A stretch of DNA of 23,046 nucleotides from JBMTVN01 sp046047235 (GCA_046047235.1 JBJOII010000068.1:1-23046), one strand, 5' to 3'; counted from the first letter of the stretch, positions 16,163 through 23,046 are shown. Notes: generated from the letters alone by a model not told the origin. Program-made: numbers and translations.

Positions 16163-17502
16163 GCGTAACGTGCGTTGCGATGCTGCGGCAAAAAGAACTC
16201 CTGCAACAGCCGGTCAATCTGCAATAAACCGTGGCGGTGCACCCGCACCTCATCCCTCCCCGGCTCCACAAAACCCCAACCGCGCAGCCGCTCCAACGGC
16301 TCCGCAAACCGCTCACCCGGATCCACCCCGAACTTCCCCCGGAAATACTCATACCCCACCCGACCCAGCTTCAACTGCAACACAAACTCCCGGATCAACC
16401 GCTCCTCATCCGTCGGCGTCAAAGCCCGATACACCGGCAACCGCCCCGCCTCCAACGCTGCCACATACGGATCAAAATCATGGTGATTCTGGTAATGCAC
16501 CCCACCCACATGCCCAAACGACGCCACCCCCAACGACAATAAATCCGACCCCGCCCACAGCCGGTCCCGATACAAAAACCGCGTTGCCGACTTGTCCTTC
16601 ACCGCCGTATACGCACTCGCCACGGTATACCCCGCCTTCTCCAATTCGCGGAACGCATAGTCCACCCAACCACGCTTGGTCTGCCAGTCCGCCACCGGCG
16701 CCACCAGCTTGCCCTCCTCCTTCATCCGACGATAAATCGTCGTGTTATACGGCACCTCCATCTCGTAGATGGTCACGCTCTCCGGCGCCATCTCCACCGT
16801 CCGCCGCACACACTCCCGCCAGTTGTCCTCCGTCTCCTCCAGCATCCCCGCAATCAAATCAATGTTCACCTGCGGAAACCCAACCTCCCGCGCATACCCA
16901 TACGCCCGCTCAATCTCCCGACCATGATGCGCCCGTCCGTTCACCTCCAAAATGTGATCGTCAAAGTTCTCCACCCCCAAACTTAACCGCGTCACCCCCA
17001 ACTCCCGAATCGCCCCCAGCTTGTGGTCCGTCAACGTCCCGGGCTCACACTCAAAGGTCACTTCCTCCACCTCGTCCCACGACAACACCGACTTCATCCC
17101 GTCAGTCAAATACTTCAACTGGTCCACCGACAAATACGACGGCGTCCCGCCCCCGAAATACACGAAGCTCGGCTTCCGCCCCCCCACAAATTCCCGCGCC
17201 GCATGCTGCCTCAACTCCAGCAACAACGCGTCCAGATACCGCCGGATCGCCGCCGAATCCTTGTCGGTATACACCTTGAAATAACAAAAATGACACCGCT
17301 TCCGGCAAAACGGAATGTGCACATACAAACCCAAATCCGTCCCCGCACGCGGAGCCCGACCCATCGCCGCCTCCAACTCCCCCACATGCTCCGGCTTCCA
17401 ACACGAATACGGCGGATAGTTGGAAACAAAATAATTCCCAACGGTCGTCTCTTTCTGGATCGGCGGCACCGGAGCCACCCCTCGCGTCGTCGTCTCGTCC
17501 AT
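16159..17502 (-). CDS. HemN/HemW-like radical SAM enzyme
   Basis: The protein is 447 residues from the start chosen. CRKRCHFC at 66-73 is the radical SAM cluster motif, preceded by LYVHIPF as in the HemN/HemW family. FGGGTP near residue 115 and the C-terminal HemN-type domain fit the coproporphyrinogen oxidase family. The position two after the third cysteine is Phe rather than the fourth Cys of true HemN, which is closer to HemW or to other non-oxidase members. I therefore do not call it coproporphyrinogen dehydrogenase. I chose the ATG at 17502 because GGAGGAAGG lies just upstream (10-base gap); ATGs at 17526 and 17523 are alternatives just after the propeller stop. It is coupled to the DUF98 gene by a 4-bp overlap, which suggests a role in the same pathway. 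Confidence 0.86.
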   Translation of the reverse strand: MDETTTRGVAPVPPIQKETTVGNYFVSNYPPYSCWKPEHVGELEAAMGRAPRAGTDLGLYVHIPFCRKRCHFCYFKVYTDKDSAAIRRYLDALLLELRQHAAREFVGGRKPSFVYFGGGTPSYLSVDQLKYLTDGMKSVLSWDEVEEVTFECEPGTLTDHKLGAIRELGVTRLSLGVENFDDHILEVNGRAHHGREIERAYGYAREVGFPQVNIDLIAGMLEETEDNWRECVRRTVEMAPESVTIYEMEVPYNTTIYRRMKEEGKLVAPVADWQTKRGWVDYAFRELEKAGYTVASAYTAVKDKSATRFLYRDRLWAGSDLLSLGVASFGHVGGVHYQNHHDFDPYVAALEAGRLPVYRALTPTDEERLIREFVLQLKLGRVGYEYFRGKFGVDPGERFAEPLERLRGWGFVEPGRDEVRVHRHGLLQIDRLLQEFFLPQHRNARYA

Positions 17503-17528
17503 CAAGTTCTCGCCTTCCTCCATCATGC

Positions 17529-18710
17529 TCAATTCACCGCCCCTCTCCCCCCCACCGGCCCAAAACAATACACGACCCCGTCCTCCGCCCCCACAACCAC
17601 CGCTCCCTCCACCACCGCCGGCGATACCACCACCGACTCCCCAATCGTCGTCGACCACACTTCCTTCCCACTCATCAAATCCACCACATACAACTTCCCG
17701 TCATTCGACCCAAATACCACCCGCCCACCCGCAATCACCGGTGAACTGTCCACCTGCCCACCCGTCCGAAAGGTCCACCGCACCTCCCCCGAACTCCGCT
17801 CCACACAATGCAGCTTCCGGTCGCGCCCGCCAAAAACCACCTCCCGCTCCCCCACCGCCGGCGACGAAAAATACGGAAAGTTCCGGTCCTTATACGTCCA
17901 AACCCGCTCCCCCTTCTCCAAATCAAAACACAAGAACTCGTTGTCGTAATGCCCCACATACGCCCGCCCCCCCACCACCGCCGCCGACCCCGCAATATAC
18001 GCCCCGGCATCAATCTCCTTCACGGGCTTCCCATCCGCCAACCCCAACACATGCAAAATCGCATCACACCCCCCAAATACGGTCCTCCCCTCCTCCACCG
18101 CCGGTGAACCGTTAATGTAATTCCCCGTCTCATACACCCAGTTCGTCACCCCCGTCGCCCCATCCAAACAATACAACTGAAAATCATAACTCCCCACCAG
18201 CACCCACGGCTTCCCCCCACTTGGCGATGCCACCACATTCGGCGACCCCAAGATCTGATCCCCCGTCTCCACCTCCCAAACCACCTCCCCGCTCCCCGCA
18301 TCCAACGCATAAAACTTCCCGCTCGATGACCCCACATACACCCGCCCATCCAACACCATCGGCGAAGACTCCACCGCCTCCCCCGTGTCATATTCCCACC
18401 GCTTTGCCCCATCCTCCAACCCCACCGCATACACTTTCCCGTCATCCGACCCCACATAGACCACCCCGCCCACCACCGCCGCCGAAGACCGTATCGATCC
18501 CCCAGCCTTAAAGGTCCAACGCACCGCCATCGCATCCGGCAACCCCACCGCCGCTACCCCCGACAAACTCGGCCGACCCCGGAACATCGGCCAGTCCTTC
18601 GCCGTCGGGACTAACAACCCCGCTTCACCACCCCACACCCCCGCCACCCCCAAATACACCCCGCACATCAACCCGCCCCAACCACTCAGTTTTCGCTGTA
18701 TCCAGTTCAC
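17529..18710 (-). CDS. Exported eight-bladed PQQ-like beta-propeller
   Basis: The protein has 393 residues. A signal peptide (about 1-30, KLSGWGGLMCGVYLGVAGVW) leads to WPMFRG at 40-45, followed by eight blades spaced about 40 residues apart, each with a core like SSPVIAGGRVVFGSNDGKLY. Eight blades fit the PQQ-dehydrogenase or BamB fold. No catalytic PQQ or haem motif is visible, so a scaffold role outside the inner membrane is more likely. I chose the GTG at 18710 because GAAGG lies 8 bases upstream and the signal peptide then starts properly; the frame is open to a TTG at 18749. It is the first gene of the operon with the radical SAM, DUF98 and flavin genes, an odd partner for soluble aromatic enzymes. 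Confidence 0.86.
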   Translation of the reverse strand: MNWIQRKLSGWGGLMCGVYLGVAGVWGGEAGLLVPTAKDWPMFRGRPSLSGVAAVGLPDAMAVRWTFKAGGSIRSSAAVVGGVVYVGSDDGKVYAVGLEDGAKRWEYDTGEAVESSPMVLDGRVYVGSSSGKFYALDAGSGEVVWEVETGDQILGSPNVVASPSGGKPWVLVGSYDFQLYCLDGATGVTNWVYETGNYINGSPAVEEGRTVFGGCDAILHVLGLADGKPVKEIDAGAYIAGSAAVVGGRAYVGHYDNEFLCFDLEKGERVWTYKDRNFPYFSSPAVGEREVVFGGRDRKLHCVERSSGEVRWTFRTGGQVDSSPVIAGGRVVFGSNDGKLYVVDLMSGKEVWSTTIGESVVVSPAVVEGAVVVGAEDGVVYCFGPVGGRGAVN

Positions 18711-18777
18711 AATGCGTGCCTTCAACCCGATCAAGCCCTCCCGTCTCAATTCATCCCTCAGGGCCTATTCGCCGCGA

Positions 18778-18806
18778 ACTATCATACAGCTCCACCACTT
18801 TTTCAA
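18778..18806 (-). promoter_or_regulatory. Candidate sigma-70 promoter for the propeller/radical SAM operon
   Basis: On the minus strand TTGAAA (18806-18801) is followed after exactly 17 bases by GATAGT (18783-18778). The surrounding DNA up to about 18835 is unusually AT-rich for this window. It lies some 70 bases upstream of the GTG start at 18710. It matches 5 of 6 and 4 of 6 consensus positions. Confidence 0.5.
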
Positions 18807-18837
18807 ATAATTATTACTTACACGTAGTATTTTTCCC

Positions 18838-19235
18838 CAAGACCGGACGCGCCTTCGGCGCGAGAACCCAGGAGAACAGAGAGTCAGCGCGAGTCCTTCG
18901 TGCCCGGTGTTACGGAAAGATCAGCTGCGCGAGAGCGCAGCAACTGGATTTCGCGCAGCGAAATCCATCGCTCAGGTAGGGGCGCACTCCCGTGTGCCCG
19001 CAAATCCCTGCACCCACCCCATCCATCCAAATCGAAATCGCTATCGGGATCGAAGCGCGCCTCCGGCGCGTCGTAGCTAGAAGCTGGTAGCTGGAAGCTG
19101 GGGCTGCGCGCCTGCGGCGCGAGAAGCCAGAAGAGCGGACAGAGAAGAGAGTTGGCGTGACCGCCAATCGTTGCACCACGCTCCGCGCTTCCCACCCTCT
19201 CCCCTCTCCCTGCGGTCCGCCACGCGGACCGCAAA
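18838..19235. repeat. Intergenic repeat block between propeller and AraC genes
   Basis: About 490 bp without a gene. CGCGCC hairpins with different three-base loops lie at 18848-18862 (TTC), 19056-19070 (TCC) and 19107-19121 (TGC). The pair of hairpins seen at 56-98 recurs at 18924-18966. An 8-bp hairpin with loop TCCC is at 18980-18999, including one G-T pair. Positions 19031-19054 are four 6-base units of the form ATCGNN. Two copies of TAGCTNGAAGCTGG lie at about 19073-19100. A 9-bp hairpin TGCGGTCCG at 19211-19233 sits just past the AraC stop codon and is identical to 13997-14019. Confidence 0.85.
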
Positions 19236-19241
19236 TCCGAA

Positions 19242-20051
19242 TTACCGGAGCACCGGACTCGCCCGCAGACGCCAGTTCGAGGGCGACATCCCATGCCTGC
19301 GCTGAAACAGGGAGGAGAACACCCCGTTGTTGGCAAACCCGGCCGCGACCGCAATCTGCCCAATCGGATAACGCGACTTCAGCAGCAGATCCTCAGCCCG
19401 ACGCAGCCTCACGGTGTTTTTCAACTCCACCAGTGTGCAGCCATACTCCTCCCGCAATAAACCGTTCAGCTGCCTCGGCGAACATTCGCACTGCTGCGCC
19501 AGCGCCCAAACGGACAAATCCTGGCAATCCAGCGGCCGCAAGGACTGCACGATGCTCCGCAACCGCGTGCGCACATCGTCCATCGGATCCGTCGACCCAC
19601 TCTCCTCCACCGGCAACTGCTCCATCAGACTGTTCACCGCGCGCACCACCACACCATGTAACTCCGGCGAACCCGGAATCGCACTCAACAACGCCCGCAC
19701 CATCGCACCCGTCGAAGGATGACTCGGACTCAGCAACCGTTGCCCCCCCTGACGGTCCTTCATCCTGTCCATCGCCTGCCGACGCCGCTCGGTAATCAGC
19801 AGCCGCATGTACGACGCGTCCACGCTCAACACCTGCCCGCGCAACGCGTTCGACGAATTGTTCACCAGCACCGTTCGCCCCTCCGGATGCGACACCAACA
19901 CATCACCACCATAAAGCGGCACGTTCGGATGCATGCTGCTGCAGGTCGACTCCCCCTGAACCACCAGAAGAAACTGCCAGCGACCCGTCGCGCCCATCCA
20001 TGACTTCCCGGCCTGCACCAGGACAGACTCCATACAAATTGATCTATCCAT
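19242..20051 (-). CDS. AraC-family transcriptional regulator
   Basis: The protein has 269 residues. The last 100 hold the double helix-turn-helix of AraC/XylS proteins: LSVWALAQQCECSPRQLNGL for the first, and YPIGQIAVAAGFANNGVFSS followed by LFQRRHGMSPSNWR for the second. The N-terminal part has short beta-strand segments (PLYGGDVLVSHPEG) and probably forms a ligand-sensing cupin-like domain. I cannot name the ligand. I chose the ATG at 20051; a GTG at 20063 is also in frame. It is divergent from the sensor kinase gene across about 330 bp and may control itself or a neighbouring operon. A 9-bp hairpin lies 9 bases beyond its stop. Confidence 0.88.
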   Translation of the reverse strand: MDRSICMESVLVQAGKSWMGATGRWQFLLVVQGESTCSSMHPNVPLYGGDVLVSHPEGRTVLVNNSSNALRGQVLSVDASYMRLLITERRRQAMDRMKDRQGGQRLLSPSHPSTGAMVRALLSAIPGSPELHGVVVRAVNSLMEQLPVEESGSTDPMDDVRTRLRSIVQSLRPLDCQDLSVWALAQQCECSPRQLNGLLREEYGCTLVELKNTVRLRRAEDLLLKSRYPIGQIAVAAGFANNGVFSSLFQRRHGMSPSNWRLRASPVLR

Positions 20052-20388
20052 CACAAATCTCACTTCTCTCTGGTCATGGCCCGGTCACCCCACGTCAAAC
20101 TTCCCCCCCGCCGATGCCTTAACTCTTGTGCTGCCGACGCTTTTGCGTTAACCCGCAACAGGTATCCGCGCAGCCAACTAACGCATGAGATTAACCCCGC
20201 TAACCTCCAACTGTCTTGAGGGGTAAACTCCCGTGAGGCAAACTCCCCTAAGCGCCCAATCGTATACCAAGCCGCACCCCCAAAAACCCCGCCTCCCCCA
20301 CCGTGGATAGCCCGAAGCCTCAACCCATCAAAAATCGCCTGACCGCCAACCCCCTGCGCTCAGCATCACGCTCTCCGGTCTCATCTTC
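20052..20388. promoter_or_regulatory. Divergent region between AraC gene and sensor kinase
   Basis: No convincing gene lies here apart from the shifted 5' end of the kinase (20303-20388). A small hairpin TTGCG-TTAACC-CGCAA sits at 20143-20158. Two direct copies of AAACTCCC lie at 20225-20232 and 20240-20247, 15 bases apart, which could be half-sites for an AraC-type regulator. This is a guess from spacing alone. Confidence 0.3.
20303..20388 (+). other. Probable out-of-frame N-terminus of the sensor kinase
   Basis: From the GTG at 20303 one frame reads MDSPKPQPIKNRLTANP up to the C-run at 20350-20354. From there the kinase frame upstream of its first ATG reads PALSITLSGLIFMTLVSLWL, a complete membrane helix. 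One extra C in the run would join the two into a normal basic tail plus helix. This may be a real frameshift, a phase-variable tract or a sequencing error. Confidence 0.55.
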
Positions 20389-22080
20389 ATGACGCTCGTC
20401 AGCCTCTGGCTGACCCACGAAATCCGCGAACAAGACCACGACCGCTTCGAGACCCTCGTCAACGCATCCCTCGAAGACCTCAACTCCAGCAGCGAACATT
20501 ACGGCGAAATGCTCGCACGCGTCACCGAACACCTCGAAGCCTGCGCCGACCCCTTCGACCCCTTTGAATGGGACGAAACGCTCGAACGCCTCGACCCCGC
20601 CAACCACTTCCCTGCCCTCGCCGAACTCGCCCTCGTCCGTAACCCCAATACCGTACCGGTCGCATCCCTCCTCAATACTCTCTCTCAAACAACACTCGAC
20701 GCCCCTTCGCCAACCCCTACCCCCCCGCCCAACACAACACCCGTCATCGCCTCATCCTGGTACTCCGACGAAATCGACCCCACCGGCCCCGTCGCACTCC
20801 ATGACTGGCTCAATACACCCCAAGCCCAAAATGCCCTCAGCCAGATCCACAGCGGCCACATGGCCCCTACCGGCCGACGTTACCTCCCCGAGGAAAACGG
20901 CACCTACTCCTGCCCCGCCGTCTCCCTGGTGAAATCCCTCATGCCCCTCGACTTCAACCAGCTCCGCGGCGCCCTCCTCCTCCAACCCCATTACCGCGCC
21001 AAGGGAATCCCCAACGCCGTCCTCCATACCCTGCGTCAACAGTGCTCCCAAGGTGCCATCATCGCCTCCATCGACTGGGATCTCTTCCTCGAATCTCACT
21101 TCGTGCATCACTTCCCCGGCCTCCTCGTCAGCGCCACTATCCTCCGCCCCGATTCACCCGGCACGGAAACCTCAACATCCCAAAGCCTCGACTCCGCCAC
21201 ACTCATCGTCCCCACAGAATCCCGCTACACCGAACTCCACACCACCCGACCCTGGCTCTTCCACGGACAAGACTGGCTGCTCGACTTCTACCCCACCCCC
21301 GCCTTCTTCGAGCAATCCCCCAAATACCTCGAAATGTTCATCTGGATCGGAGGCTGCACCCTCGCCATCATCAGCGGAATCATCTTCGCCCTCCAAACCC
21401 TCTCCCTCCAACGCGAACGCCGACTCTCCAATGAACTCGATGTCACCGTCCACCAGCTCGATGCCTCCATCGCCGAACAACGCCGCCTCTCCCATGACCT
21501 CCACGACGAGGTCATCCAGGAACTCTACTCCCTCCAACTCACCGCCAAGCACGCAGAAAAACAAATCGAACACCTCGCACCCCAACTCCAGCCCAGCCTC
21601 GCCAATATCAGCCAACAGCTCCGCCTCACCTCCGAGAAACTCCGTCGCTATATCCAAAAGGAAAACCCCGCACACCGCGAATCTACCGACTTCAATACCA
21701 TCCTCCAGACCATCGTCGCCCAAGTCCAACAAGGCCACTCCATCCCCATCCGCACCCACCTCGACCCCACCGCCACCGCACTCCTCAACAACAAACAGTG
21801 CATCCAGCTCGCCACCCTCGCCCGCGAAGCCCTCAGTAACGCCGTCCGCCACGCCCAGGCCAAAACCATCACGCTCCAACTCCAAACCAACCCAACAGCC
21901 GTCACTCTCGAAATCTCCGACGACGGCACCGGCTTCGACCCCCAGCACATCTCCAAACCCGGCATCGGCCTCCGCTCCATGGAAACCCGCGCCCTCGATA
22001 CCGGTGGCCACTTCGAAATCCTCCCCCGCCCCACGGGCGGCACCATCGTCCGAGTCACTATCCCCCGATCCAAAACCTAA
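20389..22080 (+). CDS. CHASE-domain sensor histidine kinase (HisKA_3 / NarL partner type)
   Basis: The protein is 563 residues from the first in-frame ATG. The N-terminus is only the second half of a membrane helix (MTLVSLWL), so the annotated start is probably not the original one. Residues about 15-300 resemble an extracytoplasmic CHASE sensor domain (RFETLV near 20, FEWDETLERL near 59, FPALAELALV near 74). A helix at 315-336 crosses the membrane. RRLSHDLHDEVIQELYSLQL at 365-384 is the HisKA_3 phosphorylation box with His372. The ATP-binding domain has the N box around Asn484 and Asn488 (region 476-490), DDGTGFD at 511-517 and GIGLRSM at 525-531. It phosphorylates the response regulator 12 bp downstream. 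The signal is unknown. Confidence 0.87.
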   Translation: MTLVSLWLTHEIREQDHDRFETLVNASLEDLNSSSEHYGEMLARVTEHLEACADPFDPFEWDETLERLDPANHFPALAELALVRNPNTVPVASLLNTLSQTTLDAPSPTPTPPPNTTPVIASSWYSDEIDPTGPVALHDWLNTPQAQNALSQIHSGHMAPTGRRYLPEENGTYSCPAVSLVKSLMPLDFNQLRGALLLQPHYRAKGIPNAVLHTLRQQCSQGAIIASIDWDLFLESHFVHHFPGLLVSATILRPDSPGTETSTSQSLDSATLIVPTESRYTELHTTRPWLFHGQDWLLDFYPTPAFFEQSPKYLEMFIWIGGCTLAIISGIIFALQTLSLQRERRLSNELDVTVHQLDASIAEQRRLSHDLHDEVIQELYSLQLTAKHAEKQIEHLAPQLQPSLANISQQLRLTSEKLRRYIQKENPAHRESTDFNTILQTIVAQVQQGHSIPIRTHLDPTATALLNNKQCIQLATLAREALSNAVRHAQAKTITLQLQTNPTAVTLEISDDGTGFDPQHISKPGIGLRSMETRALDTGGHFEILPRPTGGTIVRVTIPRSKT

Positions 22081-22092
22081 CCCCCACCGATT

Positions 22093-22764
22093 ATGAGCCC
22101 CTCCAAAAAGGTCAAACCCACCACAGCCCTCGTCGCCGATGACCACCCGCTCCTCCGCGCCGGCCTGCGCCTCATCCAGGACCAGGACCCCTCCATCCAA
22201 ATCTGCGGCGAAGCCACCCAGCCCGATGAAGTCATCCCCGCCATCAAAAACCTCAAACCCGAAGTCATCCTCCTCGATATCCGCTTCGCCAAAGGCGACG
22301 GACTCCAGTGCGGCCAAGAAGTTAAACAACTCCCCAACCCACCCAAAATCCTCTTCCTCACCTCCTACGCCGATAACGCACTCGTCCTCGAAGCCATCCG
22401 CATCGGCGCCGAAGGCTACCTGCTCAAAGACCAGGGCGTCGACCATATCGCCCACGCCATCCATCAGGTCATGAACGGCCAACAAGCCTTCGATGCCTTC
22501 GAACCCGAAAAAACCCACCCCCTCGATAAGGACCCCACCGCCGCAGTCGGCAGCCTCAGCCTCCAGGAACGACGCGTCCTCAGCGCCGTCGCCCAAGGCC
22601 ATAGCGATAAACAAATCGCCGAAGACCTCAGCCTCAGCCATAAAACCGTCGGCAATTACATCAGCCGCATCTTCATCAAACTCCACGTCAATAACCGCGC
22701 CGCCGCCGCCGTCCTCCTCGAACGCTACCTCAGCTCCCACCCCTCACCAGAAACACCCCAATAA
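22093..22764 (+). CDS. NarL/LuxR-family response regulator
   Basis: The protein has 223 residues. The receiver domain has the acidic pair Asp16-Asp17, the phosphoacceptor Asp62 in LLDIRF, Thr90 and Lys112, all in the normal places. A linker (about 135-152) leads to a LuxR-type helix-turn-helix, LSLQERRVLSAVAQGHSDKQ followed by IAEDLSLSHKTVGNYISRIF. It is intact and of normal length, so it should bind DNA once phosphorylated by the kinase encoded 12 bp upstream. Target genes cannot be told from the window. Repeats begin 5 bases past its stop codon. Confidence 0.93.
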   Translation: MSPSKKVKPTTALVADDHPLLRAGLRLIQDQDPSIQICGEATQPDEVIPAIKNLKPEVILLDIRFAKGDGLQCGQEVKQLPNPPKILFLTSYADNALVLEAIRIGAEGYLLKDQGVDHIAHAIHQVMNGQQAFDAFEPEKTHPLDKDPTAAVGSLSLQERRVLSAVAQGHSDKQIAEDLSLSHKTVGNYISRIFIKLHVNNRAAAAVLLERYLSSHPSPETPQ

Positions 22765-22768
22765 CCCC

Positions 22769-22800
22769 GTGTTTCGGTGTTTCCGAGTTTCTGTGTTTCG
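22769..22800. repeat. Four tandem 8-base units
   Basis: Four units of the form GTGTTTCG, GTGTTTCC, GAGTTTCT, GTGTTTCG follow one another without gaps, starting 5 bases after the response-regulator stop. They are T-rich on the + strand, unlike their surroundings. Confidence 0.8.
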
Positions 22801-22810
22801 GGTCAATCAG

Positions 22811-22960
22811 CGCCGCATCGCGGCGTAAATGGACTTCGCGCAGCGAAATCCCTCGCAAAGGTAGAGACGAGCCTTGTCCCGGCGTAGCTCGCAGAGCGAA
22901 GACGGATGCCGCGCAGCCGCCAACCATTGCTACCACCAACGTCCCGCGGTCACGCAGCAG
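22811..22960. repeat. Hairpin-repeat block, right, interrupted at 22960
   Basis: A 6-bp hairpin CGCCGC-ATC-GCGGCG at 22811-22825 occupies the place that GCTGCGC hairpins hold at 56-73 and 18924-18941. It is followed by the TTCGC-GCA-GCGAA hairpin and the 30-base unit at 22880-22909 shared with 127-156. The copy continues through CTACCACCAAC and GGTCACGCAGCAG, then stops at 22960 where the copy at 241-271 goes on into GCGTGACCCTACC. Confidence 0.82.
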
Positions 22961-23046
22961 AGATTGTCTCAAAAGTCGGTAACTTGATTTGAGTGAGGTA
23001 CGTCTTTGAGAGGCGATGGCACGCACCCTGGAACCGGACTACGAGC
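22961..23046 (+). mobile_element. Left end of a probable insertion sequence
   Basis: At 22960/22961 the repeat copy breaks off and is replaced by AGATTGTCTCAAAAGTC, a sequence that looks like an insertion-sequence terminal repeat. An ATG with GAGAGG just upstream follows 55 bases later. The rest lies outside the window, so the family and the far end cannot be checked. Confidence 0.45.
23016..23046 (+). CDS. Start of a truncated gene, possibly a transposase
   Basis: The window ends ten codons into this frame, MARTLEPDYE. The opening is similar to what I recall of IS1182-type transposases, and it lies just inside a likely insertion-sequence end. Ten residues are too few for a firm call. Confidence 0.35.
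   Translation, partial: MARTLEPDYE

Noticed and set aside
16159..17502. Genuine HemN coproporphyrinogen III dehydrogenase
   Set aside because: The fourth conserved Cys of HemN (CxxxCxxCxC) is Phe here and the gene sits with aromatic-pathway genes rather than haem genes.
20060..20323. Minus-strand frame of 87 codons upstream of the AraC gene
   Set aside because: No family resemblance or good start signal, and it overlaps the likely regulatory region and the kinase 5' end.
21172..22740. Minus-strand frame of 522 codons opposite the kinase and response regulator
   Set aside because: The product is a Gly/Glu/Asp-rich reverse image of C-ending codons, while the plus strand encodes intact H, N, D and HTH motifs.

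Overview
The window is GC-rich DNA with gene families typical of the Planctomycetes-Verrucomicrobia-Chlamydiae superphylum: several WPxFRG-type PQQ-like beta-propellers, a CHASE sensor kinase with a NarL-type regulator, and intergenic space filled with short hairpin repeats. A member of Verrucomicrobiota (Opitutae-like) is my best guess. This rests on gene content and style, with no rRNA or marker gene to confirm it. I found no tRNA, rRNA or CRISPR array. The + strand is C-rich and G-poor over most of the window. Minus-strand genes therefore tend to use G-ending codons and plus-strand genes C-ending codons, which suggests the minus strand is the leading strand.

Region 1 (1-674) is non-coding and packed with hairpin repeats. 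Region 2 (675-9918, minus strand) is a tight six-gene operon with overlapping junctions. It encodes a cytosolic NADH-type flavoprotein (NuoE fused to a HydB-like NuoF), a 2Fe-2S/GltD-like/ferredoxin partner, a membrane-anchored beta-propeller, a NosR/NapH-like membrane iron-sulfur protein, a NapG-like polyferredoxin and a second anchored beta-propeller. Divergently from it, 10076-11388 encodes a Tat-exported beta-propeller with clustered cysteines, translationally coupled to a small four-cysteine protein. Together these look like a membrane-spanning electron-transfer system linking NAD(H) through iron-sulfur clusters to quinone or to the cell exterior. I know of no characterised system with this exact composition.

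Region 3 (11538-13931, minus) holds a family-4 glycosyltransferase, a hotdog thioesterase and a half-size DMT-like membrane protein. Region 4 (14205-18710, minus) is a second operon: an exported eight-bladed propeller, a HemN/HemW-like radical SAM enzyme, a DUF98 chorismate lyase (4-hydroxybenzoate formation) and a flavin halogenase-like oxidoreductase. A 4-hydroxybenzoate-derived aromatic product is a reasonable but unproven idea.

Region 5 holds an AraC-family regulator (19242-20051, minus), then on the plus strand a CHASE-domain histidine kinase and a LuxR/NarL response regulator (20389-22764). The kinase seems to have lost its start and most of its first membrane helix to a frameshift in a C-run near 20350. 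The right edge (22961-23046) appears to be the start of an insertion sequence that interrupts another copy of the hairpin repeat.

The repeats are the other notable feature. Several hairpin families recur between genes. Some keep the loop (TCCC) while the stem changes in a compensated way, and others keep the stem while the loop changes. In three places the repeats have run into the 3' ends of genes and now encode the C-terminal residues and the stop codon.
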